Below are positions 18,486-28,300 of a stretch of 64,000 nt of DNA, in pieces (within the stretch, counting starts at the first letter, position 1; every line of letters starts with the position of its first letter). This stretch comes from a bacterium. Lineage in GTDB: Bacteria > Sumerlaeota > Sumerlaeia > SLMS01 > JAHLLQ01. Under the pieces are notes generated by a model, which did not search any database, had not been told where the DNA came from, and saw only the letters and a list, made by a program, of their open reading frames with translations. The stretch covers positions 744,001 to 808,000 of the forward strand of contig JAHLLQ010000002.1 of the NCBI GenBank assembly GCA_020444065.1, written 5' to 3'. Made by a program: the position numbers and the translations under genes.

Positions 18486-20009
18486 TCAACTCTCCGGCTT
18501 CTTCTCCGGGGTTTTGGAACGCGCTTCTTCGTCGCCCGGGTGGGGCGGGTGAACCTTCATTGGCCAGTCCACGCGGATGGTGTAATCCATCTTCCGCTCG
18601 GTGTTGACCTTATCGAGAATCTTCTCGCTGATCTCGTTCGCCTTCTTCACGACACTGGCTTCGGTTACGCCGCTCAGTTTGCCGCGTTCGACGACGATCT
18701 TGCCGTTGATAATCGAGTAGTCCACGTGGTGCGTCGTGCCGCACATCACGGACGCGGCGATGGGATCGAGGCTCGCGCCGCCGGCGAAGGCAAACTGGTT
18801 GAGGTCCAGCATGATGATGTCCGCAGCGCAGCCTACTTCGATGCGACCAATCTTGTCGTTGCCAAGAATGTCGGCACCGCCTCGTGTGCCGAGCCACAGC
18901 GTTTTGCGCGTATCGATTGCCTGCACGCCCTGCGCGGCGCGATGCGTCAGGAACGCGAGACGCGCTTCGCCAAGCATGTCGCCACTGTCGTTGCTGGAGG
19001 AACCGTCGACGCCAAGGCCGACCTTCATTCCGGCGGCAACCATTTGCGGGATCGGAGCGATGCCGCTGCCGAGGCGACCGTTCGACGCCGGACAGTGCGC
19101 GACACCGGTGCCGTTCTCAGCGCAGCGCTTGCGCTCTGCCGCATTCAGGTACACGGCGTGGGCGAACCAGACGTCCGGGCCTTCCCAACCCATCTTTGCA
19201 ACGTAGTCCAACGGCCGGCAGCCGAAGCGCTCCCAGCAGTAGTCGTTCTCATCGAGCGTTTCGGCCAGGTGAGTGTGCATGCGCACGCCATAGTGCCGCG
19301 CGACCCTGGAGGTTTCGCGAAAGATCGTTTCGTCGGCGTTGAAGGGCGAACACGGCGCCAGCGCGATTCGCAGCATCGAGAACGGCGAATCGTCATGGTA
19401 CTTCTGAATCACGCGATCGTAGTCGGCCAGCACGCGGTCCGGCTTCTCGACCAGCGACAGCGGCGGCAGTCCGCCGCGATCGATTCCCAGCGTCATCGAG
19501 CCGCGCGTCGGGTGGAAGCGCATGCCGAGCGACTGGGCCGCGCGGATTTCCTCGTCGATCAGTTCGACCGGGGCCGATTCCGGGTGCAAGTAATGGTGGT
19601 CCATCGTCGTCGTGCAGCCCGTCATCAGCAGTTCCGCCATCGCGATCAGCGCCGCGACATGGACGCCTTCCGCGTCGACGTGCTCCCACATGTGGTAAAG
19701 CTCGATCAGCCACTCAAACAACTCGGCGTTCTGCGCACGTCCGACCACTCGCGTCAGCACCTGGTACATGTGGTGGTGGCAGTTCACCAGGCCGGGCATC
19801 ACGAGGTGCGAGGAGGCGTCGATGGCCGGGATATCCGGGGGCAGCGAGTTCGCCTGGCGCAGATTCTCGCCGATCGCGATGACCTGAGGTCCTTCGATCA
19901 GAATATCGACATTTTTCAGCTCGCGCTGATCGTCATCAAAGGTCGCCAGGCATCGGCAGTTCTCGATCAACAACCTCTCAGGCTGAGTGTTTTTGGCATC
20001 GTTCGTCAT
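18486..20009 (-). CDS. 8-oxoguanine deaminase (amidohydrolase)
   Basis: 507 residues, cytosolic, zinc-dependent amidohydrolase superfamily. The metal-binding pattern is complete: H-H-H-M-Y at 78-82, M-H-T-H-L-A-E-T, W-F-A-H-A-V and G-V-D-G-S-S-S-N-D-S-G-D-M-L. The G-L-V-N-C-H-H-H-M-Y-Q-V-L-T-R segment, the R-G-S-M-T-L-G-I segment and the G-V-A-H-C-P-A-S-N-G-R-L stretch match the subgroup that converts 8-oxoguanine to urate and ammonia, rather than the atrazine or guanine deaminase subgroups. Typical length is ~450; the extra residues are a charged, proline-containing C-terminal tail. The start is the ATG ending at 20009. It is divergent from the small gene at 20184 and ends in a strong hairpin. 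Confidence 0.85.
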   Translation of the reverse strand: MTNDAKNTQPERLLIENCRCLATFDDDQRELKNVDILIEGPQVIAIGENLRQANSLPPDIPAIDASSHLVMPGLVNCHHHMYQVLTRVVGRAQNAELFEWLIELYHMWEHVDAEGVHVAALIAMAELLMTGCTTTMDHHYLHPESAPVELIDEEIRAAQSLGMRFHPTRGSMTLGIDRGGLPPLSLVEKPDRVLADYDRVIQKYHDDSPFSMLRIALAPCSPFNADETIFRETSRVARHYGVRMHTHLAETLDENDYCWERFGCRPLDYVAKMGWEGPDVWFAHAVYLNAAERKRCAENGTGVAHCPASNGRLGSGIAPIPQMVAAGMKVGLGVDGSSSNDSGDMLGEARLAFLTHRAAQGVQAIDTRKTLWLGTRGGADILGNDKIGRIEVGCAADIIMLDLNQFAFAGGASLDPIAASVMCGTTHHVDYSIINGKIVVERGKLSGVTEASVVKKANEISEKILDKVNTERKMDYTIRVDWPMKVHPPHPGDEEARSKTPEKKPES

Positions 20010-20183
20010 GATCGCTCAATCTCCAGTGAAAATCGGCCCTTCGCCGCCCAAACCTTTTCTTTCACACGGCAAGAGCGCGGGCGGCAACTCCGAAATGCCA
20101 TCCACGCCTGCCTGTACCGCTTCTTGCGTATCCATTTCGAAGGGGCATGAAGAAGTCCATTCCGCGACGAAGAGGAGTCTCTC

Positions 20184-20561
20184 ATGGCGCGTCCCATCGC
20201 GATTTCCAAAGCCGTTCTGATCGAGGCCTTCTCCGGCTTCACTGTTTACAATGTGCGGTTTTTCCTGGACGCCGAGGATGGCGCGATCATCCAGGTGCCA
20301 CACGACGTGGTCGAGTACTGCCTCGGCCGGGGCGAGGGGACCGACCTGCAGCTTTCCGATTCGCATGATTTGCCTCTGGCCCAGCGTATCGCCGATGAAA
20401 TCCAATGGCTCGCGCAAGGCTTCGATGACGAAGGAATGATCTTCGAGCAGGACGATCAGCGGTACTTCCCGATTACTCCATTGGGTGGGCGCGATGAGCA
20501 GGAAATCCGCGACGAAGTCGAGAAATGGCTCGACGATAACGGCCTGGAAACGGTCGACTAG
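20184..20561 (+). CDS. Small acidic hypothetical protein
   Basis: 125 residues, soluble and strongly acidic (D/E-rich, ending D-D-N-G-L-E-T-V-D). I recognise no family. Visible features are a hydrophobic first third (A-F-S-G-F-T-V-Y-N-V-R-F-F-L-D), a central helix (L-A-Q-R-I-A-D-E-I-Q-W-L) and a charged C-terminal helix. AGAGGAG lies 7 nt before the ATG, so translation is well supported. It lies 54 nt upstream of the Gfo/Idh/MocA oxidoreductase on the same strand and is probably cotranscribed with it. No function is assigned. Confidence 0.65.
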   Translation: MARPIAISKAVLIEAFSGFTVYNVRFFLDAEDGAIIQVPHDVVEYCLGRGEGTDLQLSDSHDLPLAQRIADEIQWLAQGFDDEGMIFEQDDQRYFPITPLGGRDEQEIRDEVEKWLDDNGLETVD

Positions 20562-20615
20562 AGGCCCGGCGCCCCGGCCTCGCGGGGGCCCATTTCGTCG
20601 CAGGAGCACCCGTCC

Positions 20616-21659
20616 ATGAGCCACTCTTCTTCCGGCGCAATCCCGAAGCTGCGCGATAAGCTCGATACCCCCATTCGATGGGGAATCATCGGCTGCGGCA
20701 TGATTGCTACCCACGCGATCTGTCCGGCGATCCGCTGGTCGCCCATGACGCGTTTGCTGGGCGTGTCGAGTCGTGACGCGGATACCGCCCAGCGCAAGAT
20801 GCGCGAGGCGCAGGCCGAGCGATCCTATGGCAGTTACGAAGAACTCCTGGCCGACCCGGAGATCCAGGCGGTCTTCATCGGCACGCCGAATGGCACGCAC
20901 GAGGAATGGGTCATTAAGGCTGCGAAGGCGGGCAAACACATCCTTTGCGGGAAGAGCCTGGCCCTGAACAGCGCCGCCGCCCAGCGGATGGTCGAGGCCA
21001 GTCAGGAGGCCGGCGTGCTGCTGATGGAAGCCTACATGTACCGCCACCACCCGCAGTGGGACACGGTGCGTGCGCTGATCAAGGAAGGACGGATCGGCGA
21101 GGTCCGCCTCATCCGCGCCGGCCTCTGCGGGCCGCTGCACAACACGCACGACCACCGTTGGTCCAGCACTCTCGGCGGGGGGGGGCTCTACGACGTGACC
21201 TGCTACGCTGCGAACGTCGCGCGGATGCTATACGGTCGCGAGCCCATCAACGTTAGTGCGCGCGCGGACACATCGACGCCGGACAAGGTGGATCGCACGT
21301 CTGTGGCAATTCTCGATTTCGATTACGGCCGGATGGCGCTGATCTCCGGCAGCCTGGCGAGCTTCAACAACCAGTACTGCGAAATCGAAGGGACCTTCGG
21401 GCGGATTTCGATCGAGCACCCCTTCATTCCCGGTTGGGAGCGCACGGCGATTTACCTGCAACACGGGATGAACGCAGAGACGATCGAGATCCCCGGTGCG
21501 AATCACTTCCTGCACCAGATCGAGCACTTCTCGCTGTGCCTGTCGGATCCGACGCGTCCGATGTCGCCGGCGGAAGACGGGCTGCTGCAGATTCTGGTCA
21601 ACGAATCGATCGAGCAGGCGTGGCTGTCCGGCAAGGTCGTGGAAGTGCCCGAGCCCTGA
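20616..21659 (+). CDS. Gfo/Idh/MocA family NAD(P)-dependent oxidoreductase
   Basis: 347 residues. The N-terminal Rossmann domain begins W-G-I-I-G-C-G-M-I-A (GxGxxA-type dinucleotide site). The C-terminal domain has the family's substrate face, for example M-E-A-Y-M-Y-R-H-H-P-Q and G-G-G-G-L-Y-D-V. Family members oxidise or reduce sugars and cyclitols in the cytosol. The usual E-K-P motif at the end of the Rossmann domain reads G112-K113-S114 here: the lysine is kept but the flanking Glu and Pro are lost. AGGAG lies 10 nt before the ATG. The likely substrate is a sugar or trans-dihydrodiol-like compound, but it is not determinable. It is convergent with kdsD. Confidence 0.88.
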   Translation: MSHSSSGAIPKLRDKLDTPIRWGIIGCGMIATHAICPAIRWSPMTRLLGVSSRDADTAQRKMREAQAERSYGSYEELLADPEIQAVFIGTPNGTHEEWVIKAAKAGKHILCGKSLALNSAAAQRMVEASQEAGVLLMEAYMYRHHPQWDTVRALIKEGRIGEVRLIRAGLCGPLHNTHDHRWSSTLGGGGLYDVTCYAANVARMLYGREPINVSARADTSTPDKVDRTSVAILDFDYGRMALISGSLASFNNQYCEIEGTFGRISIEHPFIPGWERTAIYLQHGMNAETIEIPGANHFLHQIEHFSLCLSDPTRPMSPAEDGLLQILVNESIEQAWLSGKVVEVPEP

Positions 21660-21720
21660 TTCGGGGCGAAAAAGCGCCGATCATTGTGACACTTGGATAG
21701 CGTGGGTCGATAATAAGGCC

Positions 21721-21810
21721 AGCGAGAGGCGGAGGGGGATTCAGGCGCGCCGGCTTCGAGTGCTCCCTGCCCAAAAGCCCGCTGGCTGCGACGAATCCAC
21801 GCCTCTCGCT
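21721..21810. repeat. 11-bp inverted repeat between convergent genes
   Basis: AGCGAGAGGCG (21721-21731) is perfectly complementary to CGCCTCTCGCT (21800-21810), with a 68-nt spacer. It fills most of the 158-nt gap between the convergent oxidoreductase gene and kdsD. It may fold as a long terminator-like stem, but no U-tract is present on either side. Confidence 0.45.
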
Positions 21811-21817
21811 ACTAGAT

Positions 21818-22819
21818 TTATCGGTTCTTTTCGCTCCAGATACCCGCTTCAATCAACGAGTGTAGATGGATCATGCCGATCGCCTGATCGTCGTCATCCA
21901 CGACGGGCAGGACGGTGATCTTGTGCGTTTCCATCAAGTCCACGGCCTTGGCACCGTGAAGGTCGCCATGGACGCGCTTGGGCTGGCGGACCATGACTTC
22001 GCGGACCTCTGAGTTGACGTCGACCGGACCGCGCAGGAAGAGCCGCCGCAGATCGCCGTCGCAGAAGATCCCGGTCAACGTGCCGGCCTCGTCGGTCAGG
22101 GCCACGGCGCCCTGGCGCTTCGTTGTCATCTCGTCAATTGCTTCTCGGACCGTAGCGGTCTCCGGCAGAACCGGATTCTGGTCGCCGGTGACCATCAGGT
22201 CTCGCACGCGAACGAGCAGCCGCCGCCCCAGCGAGCCCAACGGGTGGCGAATCGCGAAATCTTCCGCCTGGAAACCTCGCAACTGCATCAGGGCCGCTGC
22301 CAGTGCATCTCCCATGGCCATCTGGGCAATCGTCGACGCCGTCGGGGCCAGATTCAGCGGACACGCCTCCTGATCCACTTCGGTCAGCAGAACGACATCG
22401 GAGCGTTCTGCGAGCGCCGATTGCATCCGTCCCGTGATGGAGATGACCGGGATTCGTTCGTGCTGCGCATACGGGAGCAAGTTGAGGATTTCGTCCGTCG
22501 CTCCGCTGTGAGAGAGCGCCAGCAGGACGTTGTCCCGGGTCAGCATTCCCAGGTCACCGTGGACGGCCTCCGCGGGGTGAAGGAAGAAGGCCGGCGTGCC
22601 CGTGGAGGCAAACGTCGCGGCGATCTTCGCGCCGACATGGCCGCTCTTCCCCATCCCGGTCACGATGACGTGGGCCTTCGCGCCGAGAAGAATCTCCGTC
22701 GCGCGATTGAACGACTCGCCATCCAGGTTCTCGGACAGCCGCCGCAGTGTTTCGGCTTCGAACCCCAGAACGCGGCGCCCCTCTTCGTGGGCGGATTGTG
22801 TACTTGCCGGCTTGCTCAT
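21818..22819 (-). CDS. kdsD: Arabinose-5-phosphate isomerase (KpsF/GutQ family)
   Basis: 333 residues. It converts D-ribulose-5-phosphate to D-arabinose-5-phosphate, the first step toward Kdo for lipopolysaccharide. Residues ~35-180 are a SIS domain (V-T-G-M-G-K-S-G-H-V-G and A-L-S-H-S-G-A-T-D-E), and the tail has two CBS domains (~205-330), the standard KdsD architecture and length. The H-P-A-E-A-V-H-G-D-L-G segment is conserved in the family. The start ATG ends at 22819, with GAGGTGA ~8 nt upstream. It is divergent from engB. kdsA, kdsB and kdsC are not in the window. Confidence 0.93.
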   Translation of the reverse strand: MSKPASTQSAHEEGRRVLGFEAETLRRLSENLDGESFNRATEILLGAKAHVIVTGMGKSGHVGAKIAATFASTGTPAFFLHPAEAVHGDLGMLTRDNVLLALSHSGATDEILNLLPYAQHERIPVISITGRMQSALAERSDVVLLTEVDQEACPLNLAPTASTIAQMAMGDALAAALMQLRGFQAEDFAIRHPLGSLGRRLLVRVRDLMVTGDQNPVLPETATVREAIDEMTTKRQGAVALTDEAGTLTGIFCDGDLRRLFLRGPVDVNSEVREVMVRQPKRVHGDLHGAKAVDLMETHKITVLPVVDDDDQAIGMIHLHSLIEAGIWSEKNR

Positions 22820-22931
22820 AATGCAATCACCTCACAGACTCAAATCCACCTAGCGCCCACGGCGCAGCAGGGCCAAGAGTAAAGACAATGGCCGTTCGTC
22901 ATTGCCCATCCCTCTCAGGAACCGAATTCAC

Positions 22932-23567
22932 ATGCCTCCATCCCCACAAGTCGAAGTCCTCGACGCACAATTCCTCGTTTCCTGGCCGAAATGGAGGCCG
23001 GGCGAACTCGAGGAATTGCCCGAGGTTTGCTTTGCCGGCCGCAGCAACGTGGGGAAGAGCTCGCTACTGAATTCGCTCGTCGGGCGCAAGGCGCTGGCGC
23101 GAACATCCCGGACCCCGGGCCGAACCCAGGCCATTAACGTCTTTGAAATCAGGCTTCGACTTGATGGCGAAGAGAGGCGAATGCACTTCGTCGACCTGCC
23201 GGGATACGGCTATGCCAAGGCCCCGAAAGCCGTTCAGGCCCAGTGGCTGCCGATGATGGCCAGCTTCCTGCATGCGAACCCGCTGCTGCGGGCCTGCGTA
23301 ACGTTGCTTGACATTCGACATACGCCGACGGGGCAGGACGCGGAGCTGTTTGAGTTTCTTGCAGAGAACGCCGTGCCGATCCTGCCAGTTGCCACGAAGG
23401 CCGACAAGATCGGATCCACCCGCCAGCACAAGCACCTGGGCGCGATCTCGACGAAACTCGAGATCCCGCGTGAGGCGATTCGCGTCTACTCTTCCCAGAC
23501 CGGCAAAGGCCGGATCGGGTTGCTGCAGGACATCTATGAGCTCGGAAACTGGAGCGAAGCGGGCTGA
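22932..23567 (+). CDS. engB: Ribosome-biogenesis GTP-binding protein YihA/YsxC
   Basis: 211 residues, the family's usual size. It is a small TRAFAC GTPase needed for 50S subunit assembly and cell division. G1 is G-R-S-N-V-G-K-S-S, the G2 region is R-T-P-G-R-T-Q-A-I-N, G3 is D-L-P-G-Y-G-Y-A, G4 is T-K-A-D-K, and a G5-like segment is V-Y-S-S-Q-T-G-K-G. I chose the ATG at 22932 (AGGA 8 nt upstream) rather than a TTG at 22902. The gene is divergent from kdsD and is followed by a 19-bp hairpin. Confidence 0.95.
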   Translation: MPPSPQVEVLDAQFLVSWPKWRPGELEELPEVCFAGRSNVGKSSLLNSLVGRKALARTSRTPGRTQAINVFEIRLRLDGEERRMHFVDLPGYGYAKAPKAVQAQWLPMMASFLHANPLLRACVTLLDIRHTPTGQDAELFEFLAENAVPILPVATKADKIGSTRQHKHLGAISTKLEIPREAIRVYSSQTGKGRIGLLQDIYELGNWSEAG

Positions 23568-23588
23568 GGGATGCTCAGCAGATTCAGG

Positions 23589-23629
23589 AATAGAGAAAGC
23601 GCCGGCATCGTGCCGGCGCTTTCTCTATT
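23589..23629. terminator. Bidirectional terminator between engB and tRNA-Phe
   Basis: A perfect 19-bp inverted repeat: left arm 23589-23607 and right arm 23611-23629, with a 3-nt loop TCG. It follows engB by 21 nt on the forward strand and lies 10 nt past the tRNA-Phe 3' end on the reverse strand, so it can serve both. Confidence 0.85.
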
Positions 23630-23639
23630 CGGAAACTTG

Positions 23640-23715
23640 TGGTGGACAGGGGCGGGGTCGAACCGCCGACACCGGGATTTTCAGTCCCGTGCTCTACCAA
23701 CTGAGCTACCTGTCC
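23640..23715 (-). tRNA. tRNA-Phe (anticodon GAA)
   Basis: Reverse-strand cloverleaf of 76 nt including an encoded CCA. Acceptor GGACAGG pairs with CCTGTCC; U8-A9 and the D arm AGCTCAGTTGGTAGAGC follow. The anticodon stem CGGGA/TCCCG holds loop CTGAAAA with anticodon GAA, and the T arm is GGCGGTTCGACCCCGCC. A73 and CCA are in the DNA. Confidence 0.96.
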
Positions 23716-23815
23716 ACGAACGGCGCGTCAGACATGCGCCAAACAGGTTTGGGAGCCTGTGATCCGATCCCTCGTGGGTCAAGCGGAAATGGCCCGTTTT
23801 CCCCTTTTTTCTCCG

Positions 23816-24451
23816 TCACTCGTAGACGAAGAACTCGACCCGGCGATTCATGGCGCGCGAGGCATCGTCGTCGCCTTCCTGAAGCGGAAGGCCCTCGCCG
23901 AAGCTCACTGTTTCCAGGCGATCAGGCGCGATCCCCATCTCGATCAGGGCCTGACGCACGACTTGGGCGCGGCGACTGCCGAGCGACAGATTATACTCCT
24001 CGGTCCCCTGATCGTCTGTGTGGCCACGCAGCAGGACTTTGATCTCCGGGTTCGCCTTCAGGTACGCGATGTTCTTCTGCAGAGCCGCCTTGGATTCCGG
24101 GGTCAGCTCCCAGCTGTCGAAGGCGAAGTGAACCATCGCCAACTCCGGGATCGCGACGCCGGCGGGGCGGTTCTCCTCGACAGGGCTGGCTTCGACAGGA
24201 AGCCCCGTGAGGTGATCGTACCAGCGCGCGTCGGGACGTTCCGAGGCGGGGAGGCTGGAGGGGATGCTCGCCTCGGCCTGCTCTTCGACCTGAACGGCGT
24301 CCTTGTTGGATTTCTTATCGGACACGCGATCCGGGAAGAAGGAGATGAACCCCTTCTCCCCCTTGCAGGCTGTGCCCAGCAGCAAGACGCCCCCCAGAAG
24401 GAGGGCGCCTGCGACTCGCAGGAAGATTCGATTAGTCAGCGCACGAGACAT
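23816..24451 (-). CDS. OmpA-family lipoprotein (Pal-like)
   Basis: 211 residues. Lipoprotein signal with lipobox L-L-G-T-A-C (Cys ~29), a variable linker with many acidic residues, and a C-terminal OmpA/MotB peptidoglycan-binding domain (~100-211). The domain has the diaminopimelate-binding pattern G-H-T-D-D-Q-G-T-E-E-Y-N-L-S-L-G-S-R-R, including Asp and Arg ligands. It starts 2 nt after the pal stop and is clearly a second copy of the same domain type. Probably an outer-membrane lipoprotein that tethers the envelope to murein; a Tol-Pal-specific role is less likely than for the upstream gene. Confidence 0.88.
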   Translation of the reverse strand: MSRALTNRIFLRVAGALLLGGVLLLGTACKGEKGFISFFPDRVSDKKSNKDAVQVEEQAEASIPSSLPASERPDARWYDHLTGLPVEASPVEENRPAGVAIPELAMVHFAFDSWELTPESKAALQKNIAYLKANPEIKVLLRGHTDDQGTEEYNLSLGSRRAQVVRQALIEMGIAPDRLETVSFGEGLPLQEGDDDASRAMNRRVEFFVYE

Positions 24452-24453
24452 CG

Positions 24454-25131
24454 TCAGTAGTTACTCGCAGACATGGTGTCGGGGCCTGGCTGGTAGACCA
24501 GGAACATCGCGCGGCGGTTCAGCGCGTTGGCTTCGGCATTCTCGTCGAAGGTCAACGGGCGAAGCTTGCCGTAACTGATGGTGGAGATGCGGTTCGGATC
24601 GACGCCCTTCTCAACCAGGTAGGTGCGAACGGAATCGGCACGGCGTTGGCCGAGAGACAGGTTGTACTCCTCGGTGCCGCGCTCGTCGCAGTGGCCTTCG
24701 ACCTGTACAGAGACGCGCGGGTGACTGACCAGCCACTGGGCATGGTGCTCAAGAATGGTCTGCCACTCGGGCTTCAGCTCGGAACGGTCGTAGTCGAAGT
24801 GGACCATCTCCAGATCCGCGATCTCGACGGCATCTTCAACGCCATCGGTGTCCGCGGTGTTGGGGATGCTGCCCGTGGCGTCCGCATCGAAGCTGAAAGG
24901 ATCGTACTGGGCATCCGGCACGCCGTTCGGGTTCGCGGCAGACGGGGCACCGACGGGATTCCACTCGCTGGAGCGGGCACCAGCTTGGGCAAGTTCTTCG
25001 GCGGTTGGCGCAAATGCGGATGCGCCATCAAGCCGGATTTCGGGATTCATTTTCTTGTGGCCACAGCCTGTAACGGCAAGGGCCGAGGCCAAAACAGCAA
25101 AGATTACGAACAAGGAACGGGTGCGGACCAT
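24454..25131 (-). CDS. pal: Peptidoglycan-associated lipoprotein
   Basis: 225 residues from the ATG ending at 25131 (AGGAGG 8 nt upstream; the open frame extends to 25221 without homology). Lipobox A-L-A-V-T-G-C, a long low-complexity linker, then the OmpA-like domain with the Pal signature G-H-C-D-E-R-G-T-E-E-Y-N-L-S-L-G and a Y-G-K-L-R-P segment. Pal is an outer-membrane lipoprotein that binds diaminopimelate in murein and works with TolA/TolB during constriction. tolB, tolA and ybgF are not adjacent. The linker before the domain is longer than in E. coli Pal. Confidence 0.88.
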   Translation of the reverse strand: MVRTRSLFVIFAVLASALAVTGCGHKKMNPEIRLDGASAFAPTAEELAQAGARSSEWNPVGAPSAANPNGVPDAQYDPFSFDADATGSIPNTADTDGVEDAVEIADLEMVHFDYDRSELKPEWQTILEHHAQWLVSHPRVSVQVEGHCDERGTEEYNLSLGQRRADSVRTYLVEKGVDPNRISTISYGKLRPLTFDENAEANALNRRAMFLVYQPGPDTMSASNY

Positions 25132-25304
25132 CGAAGGAACCTCCTGGGAACACGTCAACTGGGCGTTTCGAGCCGGAGCGAAGGGGATAATTCGACCGGG
25201 AGAGAATCCACTGCGCCTCAATGGATTCCGTCCGAACAGCTACGGACCGGACGGAAACAGCATCAAGAACTTTTTGAGAGAAAACGAAAGGATTTCAGCG
25301 CGAT

Positions 25305-28300
25305 TTACTCTGTCGGTAGGCAGGCGCCGGCGCGAAGGTATTCCAGCCAGTCTTTTTCGGCTCCCGGCGACGGCATTCGGCATGCCTGGCCCGCGCGCAG
25401 GAAGTAGATCCACGCCTCATCCACCGGCCGCCGAAGAGCCCGCTCCAGCCCGACCTGGTAGAGCACCAATTGCGGCGTATAGGCTCGTTCGAGTTCGGGG
25501 AGCTTCTCGCCGTGCTTGCCGCACCAGTCCGTCTTGAAATCGAGGAGCACTAATCGACCCTCGGCATCCTCGAAGTACAAATCGACAATGCCCTGGAAGA
25601 TCATCGGCTCGTCCGCAGCCTCGAATCCGTCGTGGAGATCGCCGGCCGGAACACCGATCGTAAAGGGGGCCTCGTGGCGGACGCGTTCGGCGCAGGCCAG
25701 GATGCGTTGCCCAATTGGCTCTTCAAAGAACAACTGCACCTCGTCGGTTCGGAGAATTGCTGCCTCCTCGGGGGAGAAGTAGCCGGCTTCCGTCAGGCGA
25801 GCGAGTTCGTCGGCCACGGCGCGCCCATCCCGCACTGCGACCAGGTCCAGCAGGGCGCAGAGCCGATGCGTCAGCGTCCCGGCGCGTCTTCCGGCCGCGG
25901 GGGCCGTGCCGCTCATGAATGGCGGCAGCCAATCCGGGGGCACCGGCGGGGGAGGAGGCTCTGCATCGGAGCCGGGGCGCCGCGCAGGCGGGTTGTCCTC
26001 GTAGTGAATCGCCTCGTACGCACGCTTGGCCTCGGTGACGGAGAGCTTCGCGCGCACAGCCCCATCCGTGGCGCGCATCTGGATTCCGCGAAGGCGCTCG
26101 ATCATCGTCAGAAGCATCGGGGTGGCGGCCTTCAAGCCATCCAGTTGATCGCTCTCGCGGCTTCCAGCGACTTCGCCGGAGGAGGGCACCGCAGCCATCG
26201 GAACATCCACGATGCGCACATGCAATCCGTCGCCGCCGGTCGGACCGATCGGATTGTCGCGATCGATTGCCTGGAACTCCTCGCGCCCGCGCAGTGCCTG
26301 CAGCGTCCAATCCATCACCGAGTTCGCAGCCGCCGTATCGCCCTCGCCATCCGGTTGCGTGACTGCGGGGAGTGGAAGATGCCCTTGGATCTTGCTCCAC
26401 ACGTTCTTTGCCGAGCCGATCAGGAAGAGGCGCTCCTTCGCGCGGGTCATGGCAACGTAGAGAAGCCGCAATTCCTCCGAGCGCGCCCGATCGAGCATCG
26501 CATCGACGAGAAATTCTCGCGCGATCGAACGTCGCGACTCTCCATAGCGGCGTTCGGGCAAATACCGCACCGCGAAACCCGCTTCGCGATCCCACACGAC
26601 ATCGGCGCGGGCGTCCTGGAAGTTCAAGCGCTTGCCGATGAACGGCACGATGACGACGGGGAACTCGAGTCCCTTGCTCTTGTGGATCGTCATGATGCGG
26701 ACGACATCGGATTCGGGCGGGGCCGCCGATGGCTGGCCCAAGTCTTCGCCGCGCTGGATCAGATCTTCGATGAACTCCAGGAATCGGCCGAGTCCCGTGC
26801 GCCGGAATGAATCGAACTGCACGGCGCGATCCTGGAGATACTGCAGATTCAGACGCCTCTGATCGCCGTTCGGCAATGTTGCGAGACGTTCCCGAAGATC
26901 CAGCTCATCGTATAGCCGCGCGAAGAAGTCGCCCATGCTTTCGCGCCGCGCGGCGCTCTGCCACGTTCGCAATCGCACAAGGAAGTCGGCCGATCTGGAC
27001 TGCAGAGGATGCTCGGAATCTGCGGCGATGGCTTTCAGATTATCGAACAGGCGCCCCTTGCGATCGTGCAGGCGCAGCATCGCCAACTCGTCTTCGGTCC
27101 ATTCACCCGCCGGCCCGCGGAGGCAGCCGATCAACTGTACGTCGCGATAAGGATTGTCGATGACATGCAGCAACGAGAGCACATCGACGACTTCCTGTTG
27201 TGTCAGGAAGCCGATGGACTCCTGCGTGAAGTACTCGATGCCGTGCAGTTTGAACGCCTCGACCAGCTTTGTCGCATAGCCCGACGACGATCGCAGCAGA
27301 ATCGCGATGTCGCGTCGCGGCACATCCAACGACAGAATTGTTTGCGCAACGTAGTGCGCTTCTTTCTCGTAGGAATCGTAGAGCAGCAGTTCGTCGGTCG
27401 CTGCCGTCTCTTCCGCCTCGTCATCATGATCTGCAGCCGTCTGTTCGAGGAGGTGCACCTCGAGCCGTGTCGCCTGCGACCCCGACTCCGCGCGGCCGGG
27501 CACGAACGTATGGCGATGATCATAGAGAACGCTTCCGATGCGAGGGCAGAAGAGCGATTCGAAGAAGCGATTCAGCTCGCGAAGCAGCGCCGGGGCGGAA
27601 CGGAAATTCTCCTGCAAATCGATTCGCGCACCAGGCGATGCCAAAACATCAGGCGCATAATCCCGATAGCGATCATACAGACTCTGGAACTGCGTCGGAT
27701 CGGCTTGCCGGAAACCGTAGATCGATTGCTTCACATCACCCACAACGAACTGGTTCCCTTGCTCCGCTTCCGAGGCCGGGCGCGACACGCATTTCAGCAG
27801 CGTCGCCTGCAGCTCGTTCACGTCCTGAAACTCGTCCACAAGTACGTACTCAAATCTCTCCTGCATGCGCTTGGCGGCGGCAGTCGGTGCGTCGTCCTTT
27901 GATGACAAGAGTTGCAGGGCGAGGCGCTCCAAGTGCCCGTAAGTCAAACGGCGCTGCTCCTTGTGGCGCGCCAGCAACTCATCAATCAGCCTGAGCCCCA
28001 GGCGATCGAGCATCAGACGGACGAAAGGCATCGTGGAAGCGACCTGCGCCCGCATGTCATTCATGGAGACATCCGGCTCGAGCATTTCGAGCGCCTTCTT
28101 CGCCTCCTCAACGGTTTCCTTCAGCGACGCGCTTGCCGCGTGCAGGACCGCATCGCCCGCAGAAGCATTCTTCGTCAGACCACTGCGCCGCGGCAGCTTC
28201 AGCATCTGCTTGAAGTCCGGAAGCGGCTGCGCGGGATCGATATTGGTCATCAGAGTGGCGAGTTGACTCTCCAGATCGGCGATCGCCTGCCAATACTTCT

